Origin: Eutrigla gurnardus
Taxonomy: Eukaryota; Chordata; Actinopteri; Perciformes; Triglidae
NCBI GenBank assembly: GCA_963514095.1
Contig: OY741271.1
Coordinates: 13,272,772 to 13,336,771 of the forward strand
Length of the DNA stretch: 64,000 nt
Direction of reading: 5' to 3'
Part shown: positions 41,046-56,000 of the stretch, one piece after another
Position numbering within the stretch: position 1 is the first letter of the stretch
How the letters are laid out: each line of letters begins with the position of its first letter
Notes under the pieces: model-generated
What the model saw: only the letters and a program-made list of their open reading frames with translations
Told to the model about the DNA's origin: nothing
Databases searched by the model: none
Position numbers and translations under genes: made by a program

Positions 41046-42686
41046 GTTTCCTATTTTTGCTCTTTCCACGTGTGATAGAAATGCAAACCAACAGTCCAAA
41101 CCGAACAAAGCAAAGTGCTAACAACGTCTTTGTAACAGAAAAAGAAATCACGGTGCGTTTCATGGCTTTCAGTTGTGAGACGGGGAACTGTGGGTAGATG
41201 CCTCGAGCTGGAAGCCTCGGCTCCCCTGCCCCCAGACGGCCTCACCGGTCCTCTGGCTCTGGTTGTCACTACAGCTCAACATCATTTCTCCAAGAATGTA
41301 TTTGGCTTTCACAACTTTAATTTGTTCCCTTTGAGCATCATGGTTGCCGGTTCTGATGTGCCCTCTGCTATAGACTCATATATGAACCCTTGCAGATGGG
41401 GGTGAGGAGGAGGAGAGTAGGCCAGCAATGGAAGAGTTCAACCCAGTGATGCAGACACCTGACCCTGCACGATCTTTCTCCGAGGCAGCATGCAGAAATA
41501 ACATAAATACATCAGTACACAGGGTCACACCTAAATCATACCTCCAATCTACACAGTGAATCAGCCTTCAAATATCAAACCAGGGAGACGTGATGACGAT
41601 CGGTTTCTTTTTGACTACCTTCTCTCACCACACACACATGAACTATGCTCTCCGGTATTTCTCATTACTGTAAGTCAAAGCCCAACCTAGGCTAAAGGTG
41701 GGGGTTGTGTATCAAATACAGCAGTGCAATATGTGTTACTTCTGCTGTGTCTCACACACTCTTCCCCCTTTAGTGAGGTCCTTCTCTGACTGATATGGAG
41801 GTTGGCAGATGTGCCTCGGGGTGCGGTCTATTTTAAAAGCACAGATTGGTTTGGGCCTGCGTGTGTCTGCATGCTGCCTGGGGTCCATCCATCCACTGAC
41901 CCGTGCCAACCCTCCTCTCACCTCACCGTCTCAGGAAATGACAGGGGAGCGCAATCCCCCCTGCAGTCATTTTTTTTTTTTTTCTGCTTTCTTAACCATC
42001 AGACGTGTTCAGATCCGGCGACCATTCTGCCACGACCTGCCTGTCTGCCCGAGTCATGCCGTATCAAGCGAGGATGTGGTGTTACAAACTGAAGAGTGGC
42101 TGACCTCCGGTGCAGAAGGGGCATGTACAGTACTAGGGAGGCCGCCACATCTACACGCGGCGCATACAGCAAAGACCGATTGAAGCAGCTACCCTACTGA
42201 CATAACATTATTGTCTTGGATTTTGAGGTGCATAGGATGAGAAGAACACGTTGAGCCGTGACGACAGGAGAAGACCTGGCCCGGAATAATTATACATGTG
42301 GTTTAATGCTTCTAGAGCGGTGTGCATGTGTTTCTTCTGTGGCTATTGAGGCAGCCATGACGTGGCCACAGTGCAAGGGAGAGGGACCGGGGGGAGGTGA
42401 GAGATGTACAAGGGAGTTCAATGCATAATGAAGGACTCTCCTCTGCTGATTCCACCCGCGGGTCACTCGGAAGTCTTTGAAATGGAGGGAGAGTGTCAGG
42501 TAAAGGGAAGAAAGACACAAACTTCTACTCCTTTCCGTTGTTCCTTTCCCTTGTGTTTCTCTCAGTTCAGTATTTAAATGGTTGAATATTTTCCCCCTTT
42601 TCAATTGCTGTTTGTTGATCATGTTTGTATCTTCACAGTGTGCTTTTGGAGTGGCTGTTCCTGACCGGAAGTCAGAGGGTGGTGTG

Positions 42687-42952
42687 TCAGTACGGGGAGA
42701 AGAGGATCGGCCCGTGAGCCGTGCGGATGGGCCCGGGGGCGGGTCTCAGGATGGCGTGGCTGAGAGGCGGGCCTTGCAATAGGTGATGGTGCGGGTGGTG
42801 CGCGGGACCCGCCGCGCGGAGGGCCAGATGGTTCGAGGAAGCTGCGGCGGCCATTGCTGCAGCAACAGCCAAGGGGCTGGGCAAAAGCCCCGCTCCCAAA
42901 GCTTTGGTGAGATCCTTGGAGAAGGTCAAAGAAGACTGCTGACAGAACGGGG

Positions 42953-42985
<33 letters not shown>

Positions 42986-45900
42986 ATAAAATGATTAGCT
43001 CCAGAAGGTCAACACATGAAGGGGAAACAGATATAGACCTTCCTCTCCAGACTCTTATGATCTATCATAACGCAGAGGGTTTTGGTTTAATTGAGTTAAA
43101 CATTTTCAGCAGCCAAAAACAGAACAACTGGCAGGCTATTGTAGGGATCAAATAAACACACTCTGAGTGCACCAAGGCCTCACACACGTCATGTTCTCGA
43201 CTATCCCCGTCTATCTGATCTGCCGATCTCAGGTTTGCCGATTGTGTCGGACAGGAGGAGTCAGAATTTAAGAGTGAAACTTGGGAGGTTACCGTCAGAT
43301 CAGCTCCCCTGTGCTTCTTGTGTCGGCTGAGGAGGGGGTTAGGCTTGCCCGCCATGCCGTCCCGGTGCCTTCGACTTGATATGTGCTGAAAGGAAGAAGT
43401 ACAGGAATATGACTTACTCTAACTTTAAGTTAAAATATTTGCCACTTTACACTGTAAAATGTCTTAGTCTCTGTGGACCCTTTTTGAGTCTCTGGCTTTA
43501 TGTTAACGAAAAGAGAATTTCATAAAAGCTTGTTATATTGTATGTAAATTATTTTACAGATAACTATCAAATCCAATTGATTTATAATATTATTGGATAA
43601 AAATACATGCATATTTTTCTCCTCCTACCTGTTTGAGTTGCAGTTCAGAGTTGACCCGCACGTTGCAGATCTCACAGTGGAAGGTTCTTTCCTGAGTGTT
43701 GGGGTCCACCGGCCCCCCTCCCTGCTCACCGACAGGCTTGGGGCCCAGGCGTGGATACGCCTTGATGGGGCCCAGCCCGCTCCGTGCCTCCAGGATAGTT
43801 TTGTGTTTGGTACCTGCAGACAAACACACACGAGCATGAACACAGGTCAGCAGTGCCATTAGCCAAGATGAAATGACATATTTAGAAGCTAATAGAATGG
43901 AATGAAATCATACACTGGAGATGCAACTCTATTTATAACTTATGAGTCATGCCTTTTCCAGCTGACTGGCTTAACAATAGTCTGAACAGTGTTTCTCTGT
44001 AAGTCATAACAGTGATGGAGAGACAGTGACAAGTATCGGGGGGTGAAGGAAATTTACCATTGGCTTCACTCTATCTAATAATTGACCACATATGCACAAC
44101 ATATTGTGCATATCATGTCACTGTATAAAGCTGCAGTGGTACATTTCTGCCACAAGAGGGCTGCAGCAAGCAAGCAGTGCAGCTGGAAGATGAACTCAAA
44201 GCCTCCTCTCATGTTACTATTACAAGAAATGGTGAATAGTGTTTGATCAGTAGAGTGGGTGAGATCAGGGGTGGATGTGTGAACTGTAGTTAATCATATT
44301 ACCATACATTAGCATATGTGCCATCAATAACATTGCTGGACCACTGAACCCTCACTGTCAAGATCAATCATGTTGATTGTAAATGTCAAAATTTAATGCA
44401 GTTATTATGAGAAGCAGGTTTGACTGATCTTAGGGTGGATTTGCAGTCAGAAATGTTTTGCACCAATCATGACACCTGCACTTTTTTTTTTTTACCTTTT
44501 CATGAAGTAGACCTATTTAGATATAGCCATATACAATTGTATTCATAATGCTGAATAGTCAAAATAGGTGCTGTTCCATTACAGATGGATGTGTAACACC
44601 AGATGCAAAAAAAACTATTAAAATACACAACAGATGTGTTTCTTGGCAATGCCAAGTACTGCACACAGATTAATGGTCCCCTAGAGTCCACACAATGCAG
44701 AGATCCAGACAGAATAGATGTCACAAGAGATTGTTAACTGTGGGGTTGTATGTTTCATATGTTTACATATTTCTACATGCAGTGTTTTTCTGAATTTGAG
44801 CGAATCCCTCTCTAGGGACAAAGTCGACGGCATACAGAGAGGTGCTCCTGCACATCACTTTCACTTTCAAGTGGCCTGCAAAGCAACACACCAAAGAGCG
44901 GGCCAGAATACTTTCTCATTAAATAATCACACATTTCGTTCTTGGCTGAAAACTTTTAGTCATGCCTTGCCGTTGACCCCCATGCCTCTAAAAGCATCCC
45001 GCTGTCGTTGGTTCTGACTTTGAGTCACTCTCTAAAATCACTTTGAACATAGTCTCAGTTACAGTAGAGGAACGGTGGGGGTGGGGGTGCTGCTGGGGAA
45101 CATGGAGGCTGTGGGCTTCACTGGGGAGGAAGGGGCTGGAATGACAGATTTCACTCGTGGCCCAAAAATGTGCTCTTAGGCTGTCTGCTTCTGCCTTTGT
45201 TCTATTTTGGTTTGACAATGGATGGGCCAGTGGATTTTCTTTTGGCTTTCTAAGTTTGATTCATGGTATAAACTAACACACAAACATAAAAAGCTCATTT
45301 GAAAACTATAATAGGCCATGGGTCGGCAGATAACTGTAGAAAAAAAACATTACCTACACATCAATCTTTCTCCTTTTTTGTATCTTCTGGGTTTTCATTC
45401 TGCAGCACGCCACGCATGCTGCTCATGTCTGCCCAACACATGCTTTTATTTTTGAACCCAGCTAACATGCACACTTCTCATTTTGAGAATGAGCGAGGGT
45501 GATCGTTTCCAGATTGTTTTCCTCAACTGTTTCAAGTCATTGTCAGTCGGGGGATGAACTTTGGAGCCAAGTAGCTGACAGCAGGCCGTGGCCCCGGGGT
45601 CATGTGTAGAAGCCCTAATAAGCTGCGTGTGTAATCTCTTGTTATAGTTACAAGTGGGTGTACATCATAAAAATGTTAGCTGACAGACGCGCGGTAACAC
45701 AAGTTGATTGTTGTGAAGTTGTTGGACTTCAATATAATGATAAAGCATGAGCTGCAAAAAGCCTTAATCCAACCATAATAGTGGCAGTGATTGCACTTTT
45801 ATTGATTGATGCTTCATCCAACCTTAAGAGGTATTTGTTGGCTGCTTTCATGTCTGGCTGCACCAAACATTACTCAAAGCAAATGGGATTCAGTTACACT

Positions 45901-48900
45901 GATGTGGAGTAAGTCCCTCCATTGTCTGTTGTGTCTCTGTGGCTTTTCTTGTGTAGGAGGAGAGGGTATAAATAATAAAGAGTGGAGGTCGGCGGATACA
46001 AACAGTCCTCAAAGGGACACAAGGTCAAACGGCGAGCTAAGTTGGTAGGGCAGAAAGGATTAAAGCAGGCAGCAGGCACCTCGGGGTATTTGGAGAACGT
46101 GTTGTCAGGTGCGAAAGCTGTCTGACAGAATGTTGAAGACCGTATTGTGGTTGAGCTCAGCCACATGACATATTTTTCTGTTATTCCCTCCTGCTGTGGT
46201 TACCCGCCTTAACCGTCCTCCTCTGCAACTTTTTCAAGTGGAAGGCTTGAAGCTATGGGGAGCGTTTCTTTATGCTGCGTGCAGCAAATGACAAGACGAA
46301 TCATGAATGTTTGAGTGGGGTAGAGTTTTCTTTTTATATAATCATGTCTCTACGTGGGTGAAGGAAGTAGGGTATGTTAGCAGAGTATGGTATGAGAGAG
46401 CGGGCACATTCACGGGTGAAGCACCTTGACGGAGGTCCTGAAACCAGGAGTCAGCGATAGTGAGTCCGTCAGTGTCAAACAGATCACTTATCTGCTGATC
46501 ATTGTCCTTCTCAGTACCCTCTGCTGGGGTGTAGTCAAGTCATTCTGACGGAGATCCCGCCATGATCACGGAAAGATGACGCGCCTCAACACGCCACAAT
46601 CACACCGTTTAAACAGAAAGGGAACCAGAGAGAGCATGACATGTAATGTAACGGCGTTGGTGGTAGTGTGAAGTAGGGGTGTCAACAATAATCGATTCGG
46701 CGATGCATCGCAATGCGGGGCATGTACGATTCAGCATCGATGTGGCATCGTTTATGTCACTGTTTATTTTCTGGCCTCGAGTGGACAATAAAGTTGTGAA
46801 GTTTCAATTACTTCCGGGGGCTCTTTCCGAACAACAAAGTATCAAGATGGCTTAGACAGAGGTAGATGACCGCGATAGACGGGTAACTAAAGTCGCAGTC
46901 GGCAGATCGAGTCACATTCCGAATGTTTACAACACTCAGGCCCCGCCCCCTCTACCACCGAGCTCCTCCCCTCCCTCCCATGGAGTGCTCGTCAGTGCGC
47001 GTGCACCAGATTCGCCCGTGTCATCGATAAACGGCATGGATTACACGCTACACAGAGGTAGGCTGGCTAACTTACTCAGATAGCAACTGCTAACGTCATT
47101 TAGCGTATGCCTAGCTTGAGGCGTGCGCCTGTGTTATTGTAACATGTGTGAGGGGGGATCTGTGGCGTGTGCACGAACTGTGAACTGCGCTGAGTGGACG
47201 AGCGCAAAACAAACAACAGGCTCTACGTGCACGTAGAGGCGCGTTTTTTTTTTAACCGGATGATTTATGTTGTTCTATCGGAGCGTAGTGTCGGTTTCAG
47301 TGAATATGATCAAAAGCAGGGAGAAGAGATTCAAAGCACTTAAAGCAGTGATTTACGTTTTCTTTTTCAGGTTTGAAAATGCCATATTCAATACCCTGTA
47401 CCATTCAATTTTATTTTATTTAATGACATTTATGTCAAAGATACAGGACAGTGGTAATACACACATAGCAGCCAATGAAATCTGTTGTTCAATATCTGAC
47501 TGCTTGTATTGCCTCATGACTGATGACAAATTTGCCTTGTTGTGTGCAATAGAATTTTGATGCATCGCAATGCATCGTAGAATCGGATTAATTCGAATCA
47601 TTACCTCGTGAATCGTAATCAAAACGAATTGTGAGGGCAGTGCCAATGCACATAGTGTGAAGTAGCAGGAGACCAAGGGATCTTAAATTAAATAATATAA
47701 GTTTAAAAAGATATTTACATGGGCCTCTCCTGGCAAAATGGCTTCGGCACAGCATGTGACACATTTTGTTTACAGCAACAACATCCTCATCCTCATCATC
47801 AGCAGCAGCAGTGGGGTTTGAGTACACAGAGAAGAATCCAAACATAGCTGAAAATAGTTCCACCTCCAGGAACACATATTTTATCAACAGAAGTTCCAAG
47901 AACGACACAGTTAATTCTACTTGCTTTGATTGCCAGCACATTTCTGTAAAGTGCAGAAGCACCACAGCAGTTCTTAGGTATCAGAGCTCAGAGAGTCACC
48001 CACCTTTGTTGTGGGCCTCCAGCTGTGACAAGGAATTGACAGCCACCTTGCACAGTGAGCAGTACAGCAGCTTCTTGGCTTTGTCCTCCTCTGTCTCCGG
48101 ATTGGACGGGCTGGAGGCGCCGGCGGCCCCTGAAACTGGGGGTCCAGTTCCAGGCTGCTCTGAGCTGGCGCTGACAGCGCCGCAGCCTGGGGAGGATGAG
48201 GAAGGCGGGTTCAGGAGAGGAGGAGTGGGGGTGGGCAGGAGGGGGCACATCGAGGGGACGGGGGAGTCCATGGGTGGGGTAGGTGGTGTGGTAAGGGGGG
48301 GAAGGGGCCCCGGGGCCAGCAGGGGCCCATTTAATTGTGACAGAGGCCGTGTTTCATCTGCAAAGACAAAGAGAGAAACAGAATAAATGTCAAATGCTCA
48401 ACTCAAACAATAAAGTATTTTACTACTGACTTCATTGACTTTAAATTCAGCAGTGAAGCAAAGTCCCGCTGACACAAACTCTATAACTCTGTTGGACCAC
48501 ATCGTCCACAGTACCACACCCAGTGAATGTGGACGCCATGGTCTGCTACATTAGACAAACCAACAGATGGAAGCTGTTTTTTCTTTTAATTTTCTATACC
48601 ATATAGGCATTAAGTGGTTAAAAGGAGTCCCTTTTAATTTAAATTACATATAAAATGCATCACAGGAGGAACACGTATGTCCCATATGTTTCGAGGCATG
48701 GGCACATGTTTAATATGATCTTAGGCTTTTTGAAGTTTTTGGAGCCGGCCTCTCACTGATGTGGTCTCTTCTTATTGAAACGTTCCCGAAGAAAGAAATA
48801 GGAAACAGATACCACAGCATGTGCAAGTTTTGACTCTTTCCAACACACCTGTTGTTTTTGGCCGGCTCCGAAGCAAGATAGCATTTGCTTTGTCACGGTG

Positions 48901-51012
48901 AAAGGAAAACATCATTAAGTGAGCTCTCCTCTTGTTTCCAATCATCGCATGTGTTTGATTGCATGATGGGTACTCTTTCTCTTTAAATCACGAAACATGT
49001 TCATACGTGCATTTCCAGACACATGTTTCTGGTCAGCCACTCCCATACGCAATGCCTTCGGTATTCACTAAGCATCGGGTGTTGGCTGAGAAAAAAAGAC
49101 CCTGTAAATATGGGTGGGGTATTCCGAGCTCCCCTCATCAGAAGGGACCAGCAGGCCTTTCTCCAAACTCCACAGGATGTACTGTAGCGCAGAGGGCAGG
49201 CAATGGAAACCCCCCCTAGATTATGGTATTAAAGGGATAACATGGAGTATTTTGAGGAAGAAAACAAATATTGATTTGGACTGCTAAATTTCCCTTTAAG
49301 CATTCCAACATGCTTTGTCATTTGGTCAGACAGTCCATCTGGGGGTTGTGATATATTTATGTTTTTGTTCCACCTTGTGAGTCTTATGTAACAATATAAT
49401 CATCTGTGTAATGTATAGTTGCTCTGGCTGCTCCATTGCATCACCTCTGATCAAGATGCCTTTGTGAGTGCTTTCCATCCCACTGCTATCCGGGATCAAA
49501 ACTCCCTCTCTCTTTCCATTTTGGAAGTTTCCAGCTGCAACGCTGCTGGCTGCACATGCAGAGCGTTTGTCAAACAGATGATTTTTGTTTGAAAAAGACA
49601 AAAAGGAGATTTTCTTTTTTATTGTGACACAATATGACATTGAGGAGTCCATAAACCAGGAGCAGTGTGAGGTTAAGTGCTCTTTGTGACTCATAATGAG
49701 CTTACTCTGCCACACTGCTGCCGGCTGGTAAAGTGGATTTCAGAGCTGAGAACTATAACTTCGGCCACACACAGGCGCATACACACACACACACACACAC
49801 ACATAACTGTATTACAATGTAGAGAAACAAACATGGAATCTGCAGCATCTGTAACATGTGGTTTGACTTAGAAACAAGGGAAGACTGGGTGGGGGGAAGA
49901 GGGGGTTGGCCAAATAGTAATGAGGGATTTCATGATCCATGATGGCCTGGAAGTCTGCCTTAGCAAACCATCACATCCGGTCACCGTTTCACCTCCTACC
50001 ACATTGCATTTCTCCGAAGCCCTTTAAAAAAAGGTTCAGCCTGAGGTTAACCCCTCAGGGCCTCCAATGCCACAGTAACTCACTGTCCGTCTCAGCAACC
50101 CCGCATTACGAATCTCATTGAGCAGCAAAGTGTTTCCTTTTGTCATGCTGAATAAAATGAAAAACAGGAAATATTCACGATCTGCTATCCTCCGAGTAGC
50201 TGTGACAAATTGTTGTTGTTTTCTTGCCCTTAGAATCCTAATGTCAGTTATATGAATCTCCAGCAACTAAAGGGGTAATTAAACCTACATTAATGCAGTT
50301 AAGTGACCATCTTCCCTGCTAGCTGGCCTCACATAGGAAGGCATTATTCACAGGGAGAGGTCAGCAGAGGGAGATAACTCAGTCCAGATGCTTTACACTT
50401 GAGCCTGGTGTGTCTGAATTGGCTTAATCCACTGCAGGAAATTAAAGCTATGTATAGTATGCAGTCCACGGGGGGACGTTTTGTTGATAAAGCCACAGGA
50501 CTTAATATAAACTTATTCAAAACCACTTCTGTTGTTTACTGCAAGAGCCGAAGTTCATCCTGATTATTTTAGCGTGAAATTGTCTCTGCAATAGCTTCTT
50601 GGAAATGTAAAAAAGATATGATTGTGGAATAAGGCTCTTAGGCATTGTATAAAGGAGTGTTGTATAAAATTAAACGTTTAAAGCGGAACATCAGAGTTAT
50701 TGAAGTAATCAATCCCGGGTGATGGTGTGGTGTTAATCTTAAACAAAGTGAACCGATTACAGAGGCTTGCCTTATTGTTTTTGAGTGTTGTGAGATTCGT
50801 TTTACCAGGAGGTTTAACACAGGAGTGTGTGGGCATGATTGTTTGTTGGTAGGTATATTTCTATGTGTGTGTGTGTGTGTGTGTGCCCATTCTTAATGAT
50901 TAACGAGCTAAGAAACCCAATGCTGGCCCTACAAGAGCCGAGCCTCATTCATAATGCAGTTGGGTGCCTTTTTCCCAGTCTGCCCTGCATCCGAACTCTG
51001 ACACACACACAC

Positions 51013-51089
<77 letters not shown>

Positions 51090-52925
51090 AACACACACAC
51101 ACAAACAAACACACACGTATGTATATTAGATACTTATGTTGATTATTTCAGGTTGATTCAACCAAATAGCTAATTTAAGGGGGGGAAGCACATCAGCTCT
51201 GTGTGACTTGATACTTTAGTATCATCATAGCCATGCAACCCGAGCCCACGAAAGTCATCTGTTTAATTGACCTTGTGTGTGTGTGTGTGTGTGTGTGAGT
51301 GTTTGTGTAGACTAAAGAGTCATAATATCAGGGTGGTTTTAACAGGACTCTTCATTAGAGTGGGACAGCAGAGGGATAAAGAGGAGGGGAAGGAGGGAGG
51401 GAAGAGCACATCATTTTCTCTCCAAGTAAACAGCTGTCTCTCCATCGCTCAGCCAAACCCCTCAGCTCGCCAGGCCAAATTTCCCAAAAGCCAAGGGGTC
51501 TCCTCTTTGGGGGCTACCACAAACCCTCCGAGGTCTACAAAACTCACGACCCGCTCTGATAGAAAGTTAAGGAACCAACAGCACTGCCATGACCTTTCAC
51601 TGTTTGAGCCTTCAGCAAGGTCTCGGTGTGTCCTGATTACGGCCATTCCTGCTGACTGCATTTGATACGCTAATGAAAAGTGATGCTTTAGAAGGTCATC
51701 ACACCAATGCTAGACTGTACTTTCACTGTATTATATCTGAAAGTCTCGGAAGTCATTGCGTAAAATACCAGATCAACAAACAGACCATTAACAGGAAGCA
51801 GAAAATCAACAACAAGCGCTGCTCTGTGTTGTGAGAAATGTGTACTTTTCCACATCCGTCCGTCTGTGTGTGCTTGCATGTGTCTGAGCACGTTGTTTGT
51901 GTGTGAGTGTGTATGTGTTGTGCGTGCACACAGGCCAAAACAGAGTCCATCCTGCACAGCTGCCTGGGATCTGTCCCCCCTGCCATGAAGCAGAGGGGAC
52001 AGGATCGTACAGGGAGATGCATACACACTCACATGCAAGAGAGCATGCAGGCCGATCAGGAAGAGATAAGTTTCCAGGGTCACGAGAAAGAGGCTTGAAT
52101 GGAAAAAGGCATTCTTTCACATGTTGCTACTTTCAGATCTCGGTCAGGCAGACTTGTTTTGGCTTCTCATGCTTTTGGAGTTCACCCCTGGAAGTCTTAC
52201 GAATGGTCACAGGCCTGGAGCTGATCCTCAGATCCCCCATGGGATCAGCTCAGCTCGAAGAAATTCTTCAGTGATATTTTTATGCTTGAAAAGAGTGAAA
52301 TCTTCAGGTCTTTGCTCTGGTACTATGTAGCATTTTGTCTTTTATTGGACCTGCGTTTCATCTTTTCATGTATCCTGTTTGCTCTGTGCCCTCCTATCAA
52401 TAAGGTGTAAATGTCTGGTAAACAGTCAGCTACAGATACCTTTTGTAAATGTCACCAAAACACGGCTGGTCTATTCATTGCCTTGTGTTTGATCCAAGGA
52501 CGGAGTGGTGACACTGAGGGAATGGAAAACTCTGGGTGGAGAAAGGAAAAGGGCAAAGGCACAAAGCACTCAGCGTCTGAATTATAGCTTGAAATAGGAA
52601 GATGAGCAAGACAGGAAGAGGGAGAAAGTAAGACTGAGGCAACAGAGACCGGGCTAAAGAGATTCTGCTAAAGAAAGAGCCTTGCCAACTAATAAATTAA
52701 TCTTCCAGCAATTAATTAATCTTCATTAAAGCTGCTGTCCCTGTCCTTTCAGACGCTGACTTAGTTTTCTGGTCTCGGCCACCATGGTGTCATTTTTTAT
52801 TTTTCTCAATAAGTCTCAATAAGCACTCATTACCACGCTGAGCTCAGGCTACATGGGCTATTTTGACTCAGTGGTTATGGTGTTGTACTTGGCAATACGC
52901 ACACATCACACACACACACACACAC

Positions 52926-53003
<78 letters not shown>

Positions 53004-56000
53004 ATGCACACCACAGTGCCAAGAAACTGCCACATGCATATGCCAACTCACCTGCTCACAGTCTAAATGTCTGGACACCAAACCAGTTTAACGTTGCTGG
53101 GTTGAACAAAGCATTGCTGTGGTTGGACTGGACTAATACAGAGGATTGTGTTTGTGGTAGGGCGATGATGCTTCTTCTTTGATCAAGCTGTCACTCGGAA
53201 AGCACCTGACATCTGGTTTGTCTACTAATCTCTGTGTCCTCATTGGCCGAGCAAGATCGACCGAAGGCATTGTGCTAATCTCTTACGACTGAACATTTGT
53301 TCATTGGTTTTAGGCACATAAACTATTTTCATAATTTGTGTTGTAGACAATTAGGCAATTATTCCATTTGTAAAATATGTTTTTTCTTTTGCCAGAGGAT
53401 ACAATTGATTATAATAAACTGAATCAGTCACTAGATTTGTGCTGGCATTTCAATTTAAGCCTGGGCCAGGCTTTCTATAAACCTATTTCCCTTTAGGTTT
53501 CTGATCAGAGGCTGTTTTTCTTCAAGCATTTGCAATGTTTTTACTGTATCTGCTTTCAGAGTGGCAATAACGTCCTCGCTGTAGCCCTGGATGCAGGGGG
53601 TCCATTTTTGCTCCATCTGCGTCCCACTTTTAAAGTCACTTCCTTATTATTCAAATAAACTTTGACTATCATTATAAATTGAGGCTTGTGTGGCTGGTTT
53701 GTTGGCCACAAGCTCTGCTCCAACCGCATTTGGACCACACAGAGAGCTGAGATGCTCCCAAGAAGAACAACATACTGCAAAGCCACTGTGATTAGACGCC
53801 TTTGTTATTCTTACACTTTTTCCATTTAATTTTCCAGCAAAACGATAAGCCTCTAAACATCTCACACATATTGAAATGATTATTTCGGCAACAAGACTCA
53901 CACAAGCGCTGGAAATATTTTCTGCTTGCTCACCCGCTTTGTTGGGCTCGCTGTCTGGGGCAGTGCCAGGGCCGCTGGGCGGAGATGGGGAGGAGATGGG
54001 GGGCATAGTATGAGGCTTGTCCCCCTCCTGAGGGCGACTCTTAGAGGTCTCGATGCCTTTGACTCTCCTGGCATGCCGGTTTCCTTTGTAGTGGGCCTCT
54101 GCCTGACTCTATAAGAGAACACAGAGGAAAAAAACAGTTTATCTTGGACGTGGTGAATAAAACATTGCAGGCTGGATTAGACTCACTGTGACACATACAC
54201 ATGCTCATCCTTATGATGCATGTTATTCAATAGGCCCTGTACTCTAAGGACTGGAGCCACAGACAGCTGGCAGGTCTACAGCAACAGGATAAATGGATTA
54301 CAAGCTTGGAAACAAAAAGATGCAATGATGCAGGGATGGAGACATTCGAGACCAAGACCTCATCCCCTTGTCCCTTAGTCATCTTGTTGTCAGGTTTTCA
54401 AATTAAGAATAAATGATAATGCAGTAGATTGAGTCTAACAGCACTTCTGTTTCTGGATGATCAGTTTGTCTGCTTTGTGGTATATAATTGCTCTGCTTAA
54501 AGTTTACTTAACATAGTTGGTCTGCAGTCTAAACCTCTACAAACACCCTGACAATATTTGGCTCCAGCTTTCATTACTGTAGCCACGGTAACAGACATGC
54601 CAGGGCGTAGGGGGATGGGGTTGAACGGGGGTCAGTGAGATGCCACACTATCTACAACACACATGCATTATTTACCATACCAGTGTAACTACATCTCAAT
54701 ATCCATCGACAACATCGGTCCCCTAGCTTACATAAACCTCTAGCATGTTTAACAAAATTGTGTGATTTGTATTAGATCGTTTGTTTATGTTTTGTCCATA
54801 TTCAGGTTACAGAATATACCTGCAAATGTTGGTCAAGATTAATTAAAACTCACCCCGTCATTAAAATCCTCAATTTATCTCAAATATGAGTTAGAAATTA
54901 AGTTCTTGTAAGAAACTATTTTTCCAGGTGTAATAACAACGTTCAGCTCAACGGCTGTCTTGGCCTTTTTGTGATTGACGGATCAGAGGGCGGAACCAAC
55001 ATATAAAGGAGGTCGACGATTGGCCGAAAGTTAGACCTCGGGTTTGTGTGAATTTCAGGCTCGTACTGAAACTGCGCAACAGTTGCCCCCTGAATGAATG
55101 ATTTTCAACTTCTCCCAGTATATTCATGCTGGGACATGTGAAGTTGTTCTCCGACCAGTATCTTCTTAAACCGAGCTTTGTTTATCTCGCCGCTTCCGGG
55201 TTTGAAAGTCCAATCAGAGCGAGCCAGATAACTATTGGCCAATGGGATGCAGCCAAGGGACCACGTGTTCCTTGAGCCGAGAGAGTGCGCTTGTTATTTA
55301 GGTCGGCGTACGCTGAAATGAGACATTCTTGAACTTTATATTCCTGGCTAGCTCCACCCGGGCCACTTACACAAACTGGAAGCAGCCGGACATAAATAAC
55401 AAGTGCACCCAGAACCTGCTGTACATACGCAGACGTGACTTGATATCAATGCGCAATTTTTAACGGCTTTTATTAAAGTAGTACAGTAATTTGCGACTTG
55501 ACACAATGTTTCAACATGAATGGCAGTGAATGGCAGTTAAAAGAGGTAGTCTGAGCTTTACTAAAGTAAAGACTGCAGACACTGACCCACAAAACGTGTG
55601 GGGAAATCTCTGCTGATGGAGATAAGTCAGAATCAGACTGGTAGGCTACAGCCCTTGAAAGTACACATTATCAGTGTGAGGCTGGCATATATGGGCACCT
55701 GGTACAACATAATGATATGCAATGACCATTTTCTGCTGCTCACTGAACAGGGTGAGGCTCTTGTAGAGTCCCAGCTAACTTATAGTATAAATGCTTCCAG
55801 GCAGCTAAGACCATGTATGTTATATATCAGATGAAATGTGATAAGGACTCTGAGTCTGGAGGTTTCAGGGACTGGAGATCATCCTGCATTCCAGCAACAA
55901 CAACAACAAAACATGGTGCAGAGATCTGTAACAGAAGCTAGTTCGGCTAATCTCCTGATGAAAGCTAGCTACTAGCTAATGTGTTTGTTCAGAGAGTAAA

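Noticed and set aside
41051..42183. Open frames over the znf385a 3' flank (41051-41405, 41802-42183)
   Set aside because: They lie in the likely znf385a 3' UTR or opposite it and show no domain or splice context.
47766..48386. A 206-codon plus-strand frame
   Set aside because: It is the antisense shadow of the Pro-rich znf385a exon 48004-48357, whose reading is confirmed by finger 2 and splice phases.
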